Assembly: GCA_035249985.1 (NCBI GenBank)
Contig: DATFFP010000039.1
Coordinates: 1 to 64,000, forward strand
Reading direction: 5' to 3'
Origin: JAICNG01 sp035249985
GTDB taxonomy: Bacteria; Gemmatimonadota; Gemmatimonadetes; Gemmatimonadales; Gemmatimonadaceae
Length of the DNA stretch: 64,000 nt
Shown here: in pieces, positions 26,874 through 36,023 of the stretch
Position numbering within the stretch: the stretch's first letter is position 1
Layout of the letters: each line of letters starts with the position of its first letter
Position numbers and translations under genes: made by a program
Notes under the pieces: generated by a model
What the model saw: only the letters and a program-made list of their open reading frames with translations
What the model was told of the DNA's origin: nothing
Databases searched by the model: none

Positions 26874-28088
26874 TCAGCGCACCAGGACGGGGCGAAGCAA
26901 CGTCGACGCGGCCGTCTCGTCCACGACGCCGAACGCCGGCTGCACATCGAAGTAGCCGTGCATTCGCGCGTGAAGGACCTCGTTTCCCTGATTCCAGTCG
27001 AGGCTGTCGACGACGAACGAGCCTGTCGTCCGCGTTATGAGGCGAGAGCGGGCACCATCGTCATACCACGGCACGGCGTCCGGGTCAGGGAGAAATCCTG
27101 ACCAATAGACCACACGGAGCGGCAGCTCGATGCGCGCACCATTCGCGCGGCATGTGAGCACGTTCGTTCCAACCAGATCGCCGCCGAGCGAGCGGCAGAT
27201 TTCGCCCAGGCCATCCCGGACAGCCCTGACTTTCGGCTCAGGCTCGGAACGAACCTGGTCGCCAGGGCGGACCCGTGCGCTGCACCGTCCGTCGGGCGGG
27301 CCGGCGAGATACGAGCGATAGGTCGCGGTATCGAGCGAAGGACGCGAGAACATGCCGGGATCGGCCCGGTCGTACGTGGAATCGATGTCGATCGGGAAGT
27401 ACTGATCCCACTTGAGATGGTTCTCGCCGAACTGCGTTCCCCCCGCCTGACTGTGCTCCGTCTGCATGTCGCCAAGGTGGAAATGCCACTTCCGCGCACT
27501 CACTGGCATTTCGCGAAGCTGGCGGATGTCATCGTCGGTGAGCGCGATATCCGACCACGCGGGATGACCCAGAATCTGCAACAGCCGACTGTACGGGACC
27601 GCGAGCGGTTTGATGCATTGCGGCTCCATCACCGGACCGGCGGACCACGCGATGGCGCTGGCGCTGACCATGACGGTAGAGTCGCCGAACACGCGCGCCA
27701 GCGAGAGGGGCAGCGGGTGGCGTGTCGTCACGCGGACCGCGTCCTTGGGCTCTCCGCCCGCAACGAAAGACCGATCCGTCGGAAGCCACACGCCGTATTC
27801 GACTTCCACCGAGTCGATGCCGTTCTGCTCCACGCGATTGCGCTGGGCATACACGCGGGCGGTGTCTTCGAAGGTCTCGACCCCTTCGAGGAGCTGGAGC
27901 GCTCCCGCGAGGGCGGCTGCGTCGGATGCGGTCTGGAGCTCGTTCTTCGCCGCGAAAATGCGGCTCGCGTCGACGGAGATCGCCGCGATCACCATGATCG
28001 CGACGATGAAGATTCCCGTCATCACGACGATCGCGCCGCGACGATTGCGCATCCCTGCTCCGCGCGAGGTCGCGCTCCGGGTGATCAT
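26874..28088 (-). CDS. TadG-like Flp pilus-assembly protein
   Basis: This 404-aa protein has the Tad/TadG N-terminal signature RRGAIVVMTGIFIVAIMVIAA followed by SVDASRIFAAKNELQTASDAAALAGA. The hydrophobic helix anchors it in the inner membrane and the rest lies in the periplasm. The C-terminal part has three to four Cys, including CSARVR and CRANGAR. It follows tadC by one base. TadG proteins are the largest minor components of the Tad system; the exact role is not settled. Confidence 0.8.
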   Translation of the reverse strand: MITRSATSRGAGMRNRRGAIVVMTGIFIVAIMVIAAISVDASRIFAAKNELQTASDAAALAGALQLLEGVETFEDTARVYAQRNRVEQNGIDSVEVEYGVWLPTDRSFVAGGEPKDAVRVTTRHPLPLSLARVFGDSTVMVSASAIAWSAGPVMEPQCIKPLAVPYSRLLQILGHPAWSDIALTDDDIRQLREMPVSARKWHFHLGDMQTEHSQAGGTQFGENHLKWDQYFPIDIDSTYDRADPGMFSRPSLDTATYRSYLAGPPDGRCSARVRPGDQVRSEPEPKVRAVRDGLGEICRSLGGDLVGTNVLTCRANGARIELPLRVVYWSGFLPDPDAVPWYDDGARSRLITRTTGSFVVDSLDWNQGNEVLHARMHGYFDVQPAFGVVDETAASTLLRPVLVR

Positions 28089-28089
28089 T

Positions 28090-29001
28090 TTATCGGGCCG
28101 CCGCGGCGAGTGAGGAGATGACCTGAAGCACTGCCGGACCGAGGATGATGATGAACAGCGCGGGGAGGATCATCGTCACCAGCGGGAACGTCATCTTCAC
28201 GGGGGCGAGCGCCACGCGCTTTTCCGCGTGCTGGCGGCGCTTGCGTCGTAGGGTCACTGCCGCCACGCGCAGCACCTTGGTGATGCTCGTTCCCCACTTC
28301 TCCGTCTGGATGAGGCTCGTCGACAGCGAGCGCAGGTCTTCGACGCCGGTGCGGCTCCAGAGCCCGCGAATCGCTTCCTCACGGGTGACGCCGGCATTCG
28401 TCTTTCGATTGACGACCAATAGCTCTCGCGACAGATCCGCATACGTGAAGGAAAGCTCCTTCGCCACACGCAGGATCGCCGCATCGAGGCTGATCCCGGC
28501 TTCCACGCAGACGACCAGCAGATCGAGCGCGTCCGGCAGGCCATGGCGGATGCGATCCTGCCGCGCGCGCACGAGACGCTCGAGCACCGCGATCGGTAGA
28601 ATCCACGCGATGAGCGCCGCGCCGGGAACGAGCACGAGCAGGAGCGGCAGCGGTGCGCTGACCATGGCCAATCCCACCGCCGTCGGGATCACGATCAGCG
28701 CGGCGAGTCGCGCGGCGGCGAAGATCGCCGGCGCCGTGGGACCGTCGTACCCGGCGAAGATGAGCTTTTGCGTGAACTTCGAGTTCTCGAGGCCGGTCGG
28801 GAGCTGCTTCAGCACGCTCGCGCGGCGTTGCTTCTTCTTCGCCACGCCGAGCAGCGCGCTGCGACGCGAGACCTCGGCATCGGTGACGCCGAGCGCGCGC
28901 TCGAGCAGCGCCTGCCGCCGGCGATCGACGACGAACGTATAGGCCGCGACCCCCAGGGAGGTCACACCGAGTGCAATGAGGAACAGCAGAGCGATCGTCA
29001 T
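28090..29001 (-). CDS. tadC: Tad secretion system inner-membrane protein TadC
   Basis: This type II secretion F-family membrane protein (303 aa) is a platform component of the Flp pilus. It has an N-terminal TM, a charged N-domain, two central TM segments and a final TM with LVTMILPALFIIILGPAVLQ. The helical domain includes GLPDALDLLVVCVEAGISLDAAI and LSTSLIQTEKWGTSI, both conserved in TadB/TadC. It pairs with TadB encoded next door. Confidence 0.88.
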   Translation of the reverse strand: MTIALLFLIALGVTSLGVAAYTFVVDRRRQALLERALGVTDAEVSRRSALLGVAKKKQRRASVLKQLPTGLENSKFTQKLIFAGYDGPTAPAIFAAARLAALIVIPTAVGLAMVSAPLPLLLVLVPGAALIAWILPIAVLERLVRARQDRIRHGLPDALDLLVVCVEAGISLDAAILRVAKELSFTYADLSRELLVVNRKTNAGVTREEAIRGLWSRTGVEDLRSLSTSLIQTEKWGTSITKVLRVAAVTLRRKRRQHAEKRVALAPVKMTFPLVTMILPALFIIILGPAVLQVISSLAAAAR

Positions 29002-29011
29002 TCGAAGAGCC

Positions 29012-29965
29012 TCACACGTCGATGTCGGCGATGCGCACCATCACGAAGTAACCCAAGGCGACCGACACCCCGGCGAGCACGAGCATGATCTGGCCGGCGG
29101 TTTGCTGGAGCATGGGGCGCATGAACGACGGATTGAGCGCGAACATGCCGACGAACACGAGCAGCGGCAGGGCGGCCAGAATGCGGGCCGAGAGGCGCGA
29201 CTCGGCGGTGAGCGTCACGAGCTCACCCTCGAGGGCAAATCGCTCGCGCATGATGTCACTGATGTTCGCGAGCACCTCGCCCAGGTTACCGCCCGATTCC
29301 CGCTGCACGAGGACCGCGGTGACGAACATCTTGAGGTCCATGCTGTCGACACGGGTCTGGAGCGAGAGGAGCGCCGACCGCACGTCGATGCCCAGGCGCT
29401 GCTCATCGTAGAAGCGGGAGAACTCCGGACCTAACGGGGCCGGCATCTCCTCGCCGATGAAGTTCATCGCCGCCTGGAACGAGTAGCCCGCCTTCATCGC
29501 GCTCACGAGCATGTCGATGGCATCCGGGAGCTGGGCCTGGAACGCTTCGAGTCGCTTGCGCTGGCGGCGCTTCATCCACAGGAAGGGCACCACGGCGCCG
29601 ATGAATCCGAAGACACCGGCGAAGATCGGGCTGCCGACCACCATGCCCAGTGAGGCGCCGGTGACGATCGCGATCAGGCAGATCTGAACGAAGCTCGCGG
29701 GCGACATCGACGAGCCGGTTCGGCGAAGCTCCTCGGCGAGCGATTCGGTGTAGGACCGGCCGGTGAGCAGGCGCCCGAGGAGCCCCGCACCGCCGGCCTG
29801 CGCGCCCTTGAGGATGCTGATCGCGCGGCGCTCCTCCTCGGTCGTCGCCAAACGAGAGAGCGCATCGTTCGCTGCCTCGATGCGGCGGCGATTGACGAAC
29901 ATGTACGCCGCGACGAGCAGAGCGATCGTCGCGACGAATACGGCGAGGAGGACGAGAAGATCCAT
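29012..29965 (-). CDS. tadB: Tad secretion system inner-membrane protein TadB
   Basis: This is a 317-aa T2SS F-family protein, the partner of TadC. It has the typical LPDAIDMLVSAMKAGYSFQAAMNFIG segment, the middle region FVTAVLVQRESGGNLGEVLANIS and C-terminal TM segments ending VLAGVSVALGYFVMVRIA. It lies between cpaF and tadC with gaps of two and ten bases, so all are co-translated from one mRNA. Confidence 0.9.
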   Translation of the reverse strand: MDLLVLLAVFVATIALLVAAYMFVNRRRIEAANDALSRLATTEEERRAISILKGAQAGGAGLLGRLLTGRSYTESLAEELRRTGSSMSPASFVQICLIAIVTGASLGMVVGSPIFAGVFGFIGAVVPFLWMKRRQRKRLEAFQAQLPDAIDMLVSAMKAGYSFQAAMNFIGEEMPAPLGPEFSRFYDEQRLGIDVRSALLSLQTRVDSMDLKMFVTAVLVQRESGGNLGEVLANISDIMRERFALEGELVTLTAESRLSARILAALPLLVFVGMFALNPSFMRPMLQQTAGQIMLVLAGVSVALGYFVMVRIADIDV

Positions 29966-29967
29966 AC

Positions 29968-31416
29968 CTAGATCCCGTCGAACATTTGCGGGGGAAGCTC
30001 GACCCCGGCGACCTGGAGACGCTCGATGAACAGGGGACGCACGCCGGTCGCCTCGAACTGGCCGACGACCTGACCCTCCGCCGTGATGCCACGGCGGCGG
30101 AAGCGATACACTTCCTGCGTCGTGACGACGTCGCCTTCCATGCCGGTCACTTCGGTGATGCTCATGACGCGGCGCGACCCGTCGGCGAGGCGCGCGATCT
30201 GGATCATCACGTCGACGGCGGACGAGATCTGCTCGCGCATGGCGCGCGTGGGCAGCGCCGTTCCCGCCATGAGAATCATGGTCTCGAGACGAGCCAGCGC
30301 GTCGCGTGGCGTGTTGGCGTGGATCGTCGTGAGCGATCCCTCGTGGCCGGTGTTCATGGCCTGGAGCATGTCCAGCGCTTCGGCGGAACGAACTTCACCG
30401 ACGATGATGCGGTCCGGGCGCATACGAAGCGCGTTCTTGACGAGATCGCGCGACATGACCTCGCCGCGTCCTTCCGCATTCGGCGGACGCGTCTCGAGGC
30501 GGACCACATGCTCCTGCATGAGCCGCAATTCGGCGGCGTCCTCGATCGTGATGATGCGCTCGTCGGCCGGAACGAAGGAGCTGAGCGCATTGAGCAGCGT
30601 CGTTTTTCCGGAGCCCGTACCGCCCGAGATCACGATGTTGAGTCGCGCGTGCACGCATCCGGCAAGCAGCCGGATCATGCCCTCGGTCAGCGTGTTGTTC
30701 TGGATCAGCTGCTGCACGGCGAGATCCGCCTCGAAGCGCCGGATCGACAGCACCGGGCCATCGAGCGCCAGCGGCGGAATGATCGCGTTGACGCGTGATC
30801 CATCGGGCAGACGGGCGTCCACCATCGGCGACGACTCGTCGACGCGACGACCGACCTTGCTCACGATGCGATCGATGACCGACAGGAGATGCGCATCGTT
30901 GCGGAACGACGCCGGCACCCGAATCAGCTTGCCGTACCGCTCGATGTAGATCTCGTGCGCGCCGTTGACGAGGATGTCGCTGATCGTCGGATCGCGGAAC
31001 AACGGCTCGATGGGGCCGAGTCCGATGATCTCGTAGACGATCTGCTCGACCACTTCCTCGCGCTCGTTCTGACTCAGCGGCGTCTGCTCGGCGCGCAGGA
31101 ACTCGACGACGGCGGCGCGGATCTGCCGCGACAGCTCCGCCTCGTCCTTCACCTGCTCCAGCGCTTCGAGATCGAGCCGCTCGATCAGGCGGCGGTGGAG
31201 ATCGACCTTGAGCTGCTCGACGGCGCTGAGCGTCGGCTGCTCGCGGCCGCGCCCGCCGGTGTACATCCCCGATGCACGCTCTTTCGGCCGCGGCGGGGGA
31301 GCGTACTCGCCGTAGGTCACGGGTTCGGCTGCCGCAGGACGGGTCGGTGGCGGCGGGGCCGCCGTTCGGCTACCACCGTTCGACTTGACGCCCATCAGAC
31401 GTTCGCGCAGCGACAT
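29968..31416 (-). CDS. cpaF: Tad secretion ATPase CpaF/TadA
   Basis: This 482-aa secretion ATPase of the VirB11/CpaF family powers pilus assembly at the inner membrane. It shows Walker A SGGTGSGKTTLLN near residue 265, an Asp box IITIEDAAELRL, Walker B/His regions with PDRIIVGEVRSAEALDMLQAMNTGHEGSLTTIHAN, and a long N-terminal domain typical of CpaF. The N-terminal 60 residues are Pro/Ala-rich. All catalytic motifs are intact. Confidence 0.94.
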   Translation of the reverse strand: MSLRERLMGVKSNGGSRTAAPPPPTRPAAAEPVTYGEYAPPPRPKERASGMYTGGRGREQPTLSAVEQLKVDLHRRLIERLDLEALEQVKDEAELSRQIRAAVVEFLRAEQTPLSQNEREEVVEQIVYEIIGLGPIEPLFRDPTISDILVNGAHEIYIERYGKLIRVPASFRNDAHLLSVIDRIVSKVGRRVDESSPMVDARLPDGSRVNAIIPPLALDGPVLSIRRFEADLAVQQLIQNNTLTEGMIRLLAGCVHARLNIVISGGTGSGKTTLLNALSSFVPADERIITIEDAAELRLMQEHVVRLETRPPNAEGRGEVMSRDLVKNALRMRPDRIIVGEVRSAEALDMLQAMNTGHEGSLTTIHANTPRDALARLETMILMAGTALPTRAMREQISSAVDVMIQIARLADGSRRVMSITEVTGMEGDVVTTQEVYRFRRRGITAEGQVVGQFEATGVRPLFIERLQVAGVELPPQMFDGI

Positions 31417-31419
31417 TCG

Positions 31420-32616
31420 TTAGGCCCTCTTTTTCATGCCGAGGAGTGCGCGCAGCGACCGAGCGCCCGCGCGATGAGCACCATTTCGAGCAACCTCTCC
31501 CACGCCGGCGAGCTTCGCCGCCAGCTGTCCGTAGCTCCACGCCAGCTTCGAGCTCGCATCGAACTCGGCCACGGGAATTCCCTTCATCAGCGCGCCGGCG
31601 GAGGTCCGATAGTCGTTCGGAAGCTTCCAGAAAACGTCGCACTTGAGCACGTCGGTCGCGTCGGTGAGCGACAACACCTCACCCGACTGGTAGCGGTTGA
31701 CGACGACGCACATCTTGTCATTCGGATAGCCGAGCCGGCGGCAGATCGCGAGGCTCCGCTGCGTGCTGCGCAGAGCGGGCACGTTGAGCTGCGTGATGAG
31801 CAGAATGCGGTCGGCGATGTCCATCGCCGCCAGCGTGCGCTCGCTCATGTGATGCTCGCAGTCGAGCACCGTGAACGCGAAGTGGTTGCGCAGCTGCTCG
31901 ATGATGGTGCTGACCGTCGCGCCATCGAGCAGATCGTCGAGCTCGGGATTGTCCGGGCCCGGCAGCGCCCAGATGCCCTCGCGATACGGCGTCATCAGCG
32001 AGTACAGGAGCTCGGCATCGACGCGATCGAGCTTCTTCACCAGATCGCCGAGGTCGTACGCTGGCTTCAGATTCAGGAACACGCGAATGTCGCCGTCGGT
32101 GACGACCAGATCGGCGATCGCGACGCGCGAGTCCTTGTGACCCTTCGCGAGCGCGTGCGTGAGGTTCGCGGCGATGGAGGTCGTGCCGACGCCGCCCTTG
32201 CTGCTGTACAGGGCGTAGACGACGCCCCGCTGCCCGTTGGCATTCACGCGGCGCATGAGCCGATCGATCGACGTCGCGAGATCCTTCGGATCGGGCGGGT
32301 AGACGAGAAACTCCTGGATGCCCGAGCGCATCGCGCGAAGGATCAGGTCCGGCTCGGCGCGCGGTGCGGTGCCAATGGTGAACGACACGCGGCCCGCGCG
32401 CAGCGCGCGCTCGACCGCCGCGAGCTGAAGCGAATCGAGCTCCTGGAGCGGAAGCACCAGGAGGTCGTAGCTCTGATTCTGCAGCTCCGCCAGCGCCGTG
32501 CTGACGTCGATCGACGCGCTCGGCTCACCGAAGCCGAAGCGCGTCAATACGCCCTTCGCCGCATCGGATGGGCCGGCCGCGCCAGCGACGATGAGCGCCT
32601 TGCGTTGCGTCGACAC
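31420..32616 (-). CDS. cpaE: Tad pilus localisation protein CpaE/TadZ
   Basis: This 398-aa protein has an N-terminal receiver-like domain (about 1-125) and a MinD/ParA-type ATPase half. The deviant Walker A is SSKGGVGTTSIAANL near residue 145. Later segments FTVLDCEHHMSERTLAAMDIAD and LVV-like nucleotide elements fit TadZ. Such proteins place the Tad apparatus at the pole. It starts with GTG (MSTQRKALIV), two bases before the cpaC stop. Confidence 0.9.
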   Translation of the reverse strand: MSTQRKALIVAGAAGPSDAAKGVLTRFGFGEPSASIDVSTALAELQNQSYDLLVLPLQELDSLQLAAVERALRAGRVSFTIGTAPRAEPDLILRAMRSGIQEFLVYPPDPKDLATSIDRLMRRVNANGQRGVVYALYSSKGGVGTTSIAANLTHALAKGHKDSRVAIADLVVTDGDIRVFLNLKPAYDLGDLVKKLDRVDAELLYSLMTPYREGIWALPGPDNPELDDLLDGATVSTIIEQLRNHFAFTVLDCEHHMSERTLAAMDIADRILLITQLNVPALRSTQRSLAICRRLGYPNDKMCVVVNRYQSGEVLSLTDATDVLKCDVFWKLPNDYRTSAGALMKGIPVAEFDASSKLAWSYGQLAAKLAGVGEVARNGAHRAGARSLRALLGMKKRA

Positions 32617-32617
32617 G

Positions 32618-33805
32618 CTAGGGCCGTTCGCCCGGCGGCAACCGCTTCTCCAGCGCCTCGCGCGCCGGAAGCGTCGTGTCGGGAAGCAGCTGAATCGTGT
32701 GCTCCGGTGGCGGCCGCAGCGGGTCGATGATCACCGGCGTCACAATGACGACGAGCTCCGATTCGTTCTTCTGGAACCGTGTGCTGGAGAAGAGCTGTCC
32801 CAGAATCGGAATGTGCATGAGGAGCGGAATGCCCGTCTTCACGCGCTCTTCTTCCGTGCTGAACATGCCGGAGATGATCAGACTGCGGTCGCGGCGGACG
32901 TCGACCGTGCTCTCGATGCGGCGCGTGCGGAATGCGGGAACGCGGAAGCCGGACACGAGCACCGCGTTCACGAAATCGAGACTGGAGACCTCGGGACGAA
33001 CGCGCAGCTTCACGAGCGAATCGCTGATGATCTCGCCCATGAAGTTGAGGCGGACTCCGAACTCACGGTATTCGATGGTGACCCGCGAGCTGGAGGCGTC
33101 CCCGGCACCGGCTTGTACGACCGGCACCGGGAGCTCACCGCCGGCGAGGAAATTCGCCTCTTCCTTGTTCGCGGCGAGGATCGTCGGCTCGGCAAGCACC
33201 TTCGCCCTGCCCGCCTGCTCCTGCGCCTCGATCCAGGCGACGAGCCTGTCGGTGCCAAAGTCAGTGAAGATCGAGAGGAATCGGCGCGTGGCAGTTACGA
33301 TCAAGCTATCCGCGGGAAAGATGCTCCGGGGATCGAAAAGCCCCGAACTGGCATTGACGTTCTTGTCGAAGACCGCGCCGGACACGCTCAACTCGCGCAA
33401 GGCGTCGCGACGCACCTCAGCGAACTTGATCCGTAGCGCGATCTGCATCCGGTCTGCCGGCGAGTGCACTGACACGCGGTAATGCTGGCGTGTGCCGTTG
33501 GCCTGCCAGATGATCGCGTCGGTCTCACCGGCGGTGAGCGCATTGATGACGACCTCGCGCTCGCCGATGACGATGACGTCGGCCACTCCCGGGGCGGCGA
33601 TCGATACGCGGGAGATGGGTACCGTGGTCGAGATCGGATAGGATCGGCCGATGGGCAAATCGATACGCGTGACCTGAAGCGCCTGCGCCGCGGCGCTCGT
33701 CGCCGTGAACGTGATCAGGGCGGCGAGCATGACGTGGGTGCGAATCGCGGTGAGGCGGTTCAAGAGAGCTCCTGGCGTACGAATGAGGCGCGGGAAGACG
33801 CTCAT
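32618..33805 (-). CDS. cpaC: Tad pilus secretin CpaC/RcpA
   Basis: This is a 395-aa outer-membrane secretin with a signal peptide (HVMLAALITFTATSAAAQ), an N-domain with IDLPIGRSYPI and a BON-like section, and the secretin core VLAEPTILAANKEEANFLAGGELPVPV with final ELVVIVTPVIIDPL. It forms the pore through which the Flp pilus leaves. It overlaps cpaB by four bases. The start could also be the Met nearer to the signal peptide (MLAALITF). Confidence 0.92.
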   Translation of the reverse strand: MSVFPRLIRTPGALLNRLTAIRTHVMLAALITFTATSAAAQALQVTRIDLPIGRSYPISTTVPISRVSIAAPGVADVIVIGEREVVINALTAGETDAIIWQANGTRQHYRVSVHSPADRMQIALRIKFAEVRRDALRELSVSGAVFDKNVNASSGLFDPRSIFPADSLIVTATRRFLSIFTDFGTDRLVAWIEAQEQAGRAKVLAEPTILAANKEEANFLAGGELPVPVVQAGAGDASSSRVTIEYREFGVRLNFMGEIISDSLVKLRVRPEVSSLDFVNAVLVSGFRVPAFRTRRIESTVDVRRDRSLIISGMFSTEEERVKTGIPLLMHIPILGQLFSSTRFQKNESELVVIVTPVIIDPLRPPPEHTIQLLPDTTLPAREALEKRLPPGERP

Positions 33806-34731
33806 GGCGTCCGGTTACCGTTGGCCGTGTCGACCTGGAATTTCTGTTGGGTGACCTGGTTCCCGCGGTAAACGCGGACCGTCAATGAATCCGGCTTTGC
33901 GACCGGAGGAGCGACGGCGACCGGCGGCGGGACGGTGCGCTCCGGCTGTGGCTGACGGCGCGGCGTCGAGCGCTGACGCGACGGCGCCTGCGCGACCACC
34001 GGCGCCGGCTTCGCATCGCGAAGCTGTGCGAGGACCTCGGAGGAGCTCGAGCCTTTCGTGTTCGTGCTGTCCGTGTCATCGAAGCCACGCAGCACCAACT
34101 GAATCATTCCCTGGCGCATGGCCACGGCGAGCTTCTCGGCCTGGGTCGGGGTGACCTCGAGCGTCGCCGTCGTAGCGGGCGTGGGGTCGCCCGTATCATC
34201 GCGCGTCGTGCGCGAGCCCATCGAGAGCACCCGCATGTTCTCCAGGAACAGCTTGGAGACCTCTTCGGAGCCGCTGGATCCCGACTCCCGCAGCGATACG
34301 AGCACATCGACGCGGCTGTTCGGCTGGACGAGGCCGCTCATGCCGGCCACGTCATTGATGCGCACCGACATCGCGCGCATACCCGGCGTGATGCGGGCCT
34401 CGAGACCAGGGGCCGTTCCCGCGCGCGCGAGGCGTCCGGGCACGATGGCTTCACCGGTGAACACGGGAACGCGGGCGACGCGACCGACCGCAGCCTCGAG
34501 ACTGCCGAATGCTTCCTTGGGCACCGTGACCGCCGGCCACTGCTTCACCTCGAGCGATTGCTCGTCGAGGGCGGCGCCCGCGGGGATGTCCTTCGCCGCG
34601 ACGACGACCGGCTTGGTCGCGACGCGGGAACTCATTTTGGCGGCCTGCAGCACGCGATAGACGCCGTAGGTCGCCATTGCCGCGATGAACACAGCGGCGT
34701 AGAAGACAATCGTATACCGTCTCTGAGCCAT
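33802..34731 (-). CDS. cpaB: Flp pilus assembly protein CpaB/RcpC
   Basis: This 309-aa periplasmic protein has an N-terminal TM (YTIVFYAAVFIAAMATYGVYRVL) and a SAF-domain pair (VVAAKDIPAGAALDEQSLEVKQWP; VRINDVAGMSGLVQPNSRVDVLV) typical of CpaB, which sits beside the secretin. A Pro/Arg-rich tail of about 60 residues follows. It is encoded between the TadE-like gene and cpaC. Confidence 0.9.
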   Translation of the reverse strand: MAQRRYTIVFYAAVFIAAMATYGVYRVLQAAKMSSRVATKPVVVAAKDIPAGAALDEQSLEVKQWPAVTVPKEAFGSLEAAVGRVARVPVFTGEAIVPGRLARAGTAPGLEARITPGMRAMSVRINDVAGMSGLVQPNSRVDVLVSLRESGSSGSEEVSKLFLENMRVLSMGSRTTRDDTGDPTPATTATLEVTPTQAEKLAVAMRQGMIQLVLRGFDDTDSTNTKGSSSSEVLAQLRDAKPAPVVAQAPSRQRSTPRRQPQPERTVPPPVAVAPPVAKPDSLTVRVYRGNQVTQQKFQVDTANGNRTP

Positions 34732-34782
34732 GATTCCTTGCTCCGGAGGGCGACGCCAACCGCCGTCGCCCGATGGTCTGCG

Positions 34783-35205
34783 TTAGGTGCCGCGCTCCCA
34801 GCGAAACGTGGCCTGCCGCGTGATGGGCCACGTTCCCACTCCAAGGGCACTGGCGATCGGGGTGAGCGGACGGAACGGGTAGTTCTCCACACGCACCCGG
34901 ACGAATTCGCCGTTGGGAAATTCGATGCGTATGTGCTCATCCCGAAGGGAGTCGCCACCAAAGGGCTGCGACACACTTCGCACCCGATCGCGAATCTCGC
35001 GTTGCCCGGTGACGCTCATCGGCGTGGACAGGATCGCCCCGTACCGGGCGCCCTCCCGCACGGCCGAAATGATGTTGTTGACGGTGTAGAACGCGCGCCC
35101 GAAATCGATGATCCCGAAGATGATGAGCGCGAGGATCGGCATGACGAGCGCGAACTCGACCACCGCGGCTCCCTCTTCATTTCGGAAGAACTTGCGTGAG
35201 CGCAT
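34783..35205 (-). CDS. tadE: TadE-like minor pseudopilin
   Basis: This 140-aa protein has the TadE-like N-terminus RNEEGAAVVEFALVMPILALIIFGIIDFGRAFYTVNN, in which EFALVMP marks the prepilin-type hydrophobic segment. The C-terminal globular part has the pattern HIRIEFPNGEFVRVRVENY. It is likely processed by the prepilin peptidase encoded just upstream. The gap to cpaB is 51 bases. Confidence 0.88.
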   Translation of the reverse strand: MRSRKFFRNEEGAAVVEFALVMPILALIIFGIIDFGRAFYTVNNIISAVREGARYGAILSTPMSVTGQREIRDRVRSVSQPFGGDSLRDEHIRIEFPNGEFVRVRVENYPFRPLTPIASALGVGTWPITRQATFRWERGT

Positions 35206-35215
35206 AACGATCCTC

Positions 35216-35758
35216 TTACCAGATCAGTCCAGGAACCCAGGCGGCCGCGACGGCACCAGCGGCGATGGCGAGCCCATAGGGGATGCGCCGTTCCCTGGGG
35301 GTCAGCTCCGGCGCGATCGTGCCGGTCGTGCGTGAGGTGAGGAGCCACACCCCGAACCGCGCTGCACCAGCCGCGATTCCGCCTTGCCGGGCGAGTGCCC
35401 AGAACGCGAGCACGCCGCCCACTGCCGCGCCGATCAACGACGCTTCCACCACACCAGCACTTCCGAGCCACACTCCCGCGGCGGCAGCGAGCTTGACATC
35501 GCCGGCGCCGAGGACGCCCAGCCACCAGAATGGCAGCCAGACCAGGAGGCCGACTGCTCCGCCCCCCAACACGTGCAGAACAGCGGTCATCGCGGGCAGC
35601 GTCGCGAAGACGTACAACACGCCGGTAACTGCGAGCGCCGCGACCAGCCGATTGGGAATCCGGCGGACGCGAAGGTCGAAGGCACAGGCACTGGCGAGCA
35701 GCAGCGTGAACGCTGTGCCCGCCAGAAGCCCGAGCGGTGCCCCACCGAACTGCATCAT
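35216..35758 (-). CDS. cpaA: Prepilin peptidase CpaA/TadV
   Basis: This 180-aa membrane aspartyl peptidase (A24 family) removes the Flp prepilin leader. The two catalytic Asp are in FDLRVRRIPN near residue 27 and in the GxGD motif GVLGAGDVKLA near 90. Five to six hydrophobic segments fill the rest. The start at 35758 (or the adjacent Met at 35755) fits CpaA length; the longer frame is not conserved. Confidence 0.9.
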   Translation of the reverse strand: MMQFGGAPLGLLAGTAFTLLLASACAFDLRVRRIPNRLVAALAVTGVLYVFATLPAMTAVLHVLGGGAVGLLVWLPFWWLGVLGAGDVKLAAAAGVWLGSAGVVEASLIGAAVGGVLAFWALARQGGIAAGAARFGVWLLTSRTTGTIAPELTPRERRIPYGLAIAAGAVAAAWVPGLIW

Positions 35759-35801
35759 GAGCCGGTGTGCGCTGCCATCGTTCCTGACCTGGTCAGCTCG
35801 G

Positions 35802-36023
35802 TCAGGGCGTGGCGCTGGGGAGCGAGCTTGGATCGGCGGCCGTGGGCTGCGCGGTGATGTTCTCACGCATTCCATTCCACCACGTCGCGATGTCGTTCCT
35901 GAAGGCCGTGAGGATCGCGATCAGGCCGACAGCGACGATCGCGAGGAGAAGCCCGTACTCGGCGATCGCAGCGCCCTCGTCTTCGCGGAGGAAGCGACGG
36001 ACGCCCTGCATCATGCGGTTCAT
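35802..36023 (-). CDS. flp: Flp-family type IVb major pilin
   Basis: This 73-aa prepilin has a short basic leader and the Flp/Fap signature RFLREDEGAAIAEYGLLLAIVAVGLIAIL (a G/A-x4-E-Y motif with the conserved Glu+Tyr). The tail is short and Ser/Pro/Thr-rich. A good Shine-Dalgarno (AGGAG) precedes the ATG. It is the first gene of the tad operon and is cut by CpaA and assembled into the fibre. Confidence 0.93.
   Translation of the reverse strand: MNRMMQGVRRFLREDEGAAIAEYGLLLAIVAVGLIAILTAFRNDIATWWNGMRENITAQPTAADPSSLPSATP

Noticed and set aside
30889..32730. 613-aa plus-strand frame opposite cpaF and cpaE
   Set aside because: Antisense shadow in a GC-rich region; the minus strand encodes intact, motif-bearing Tad proteins.
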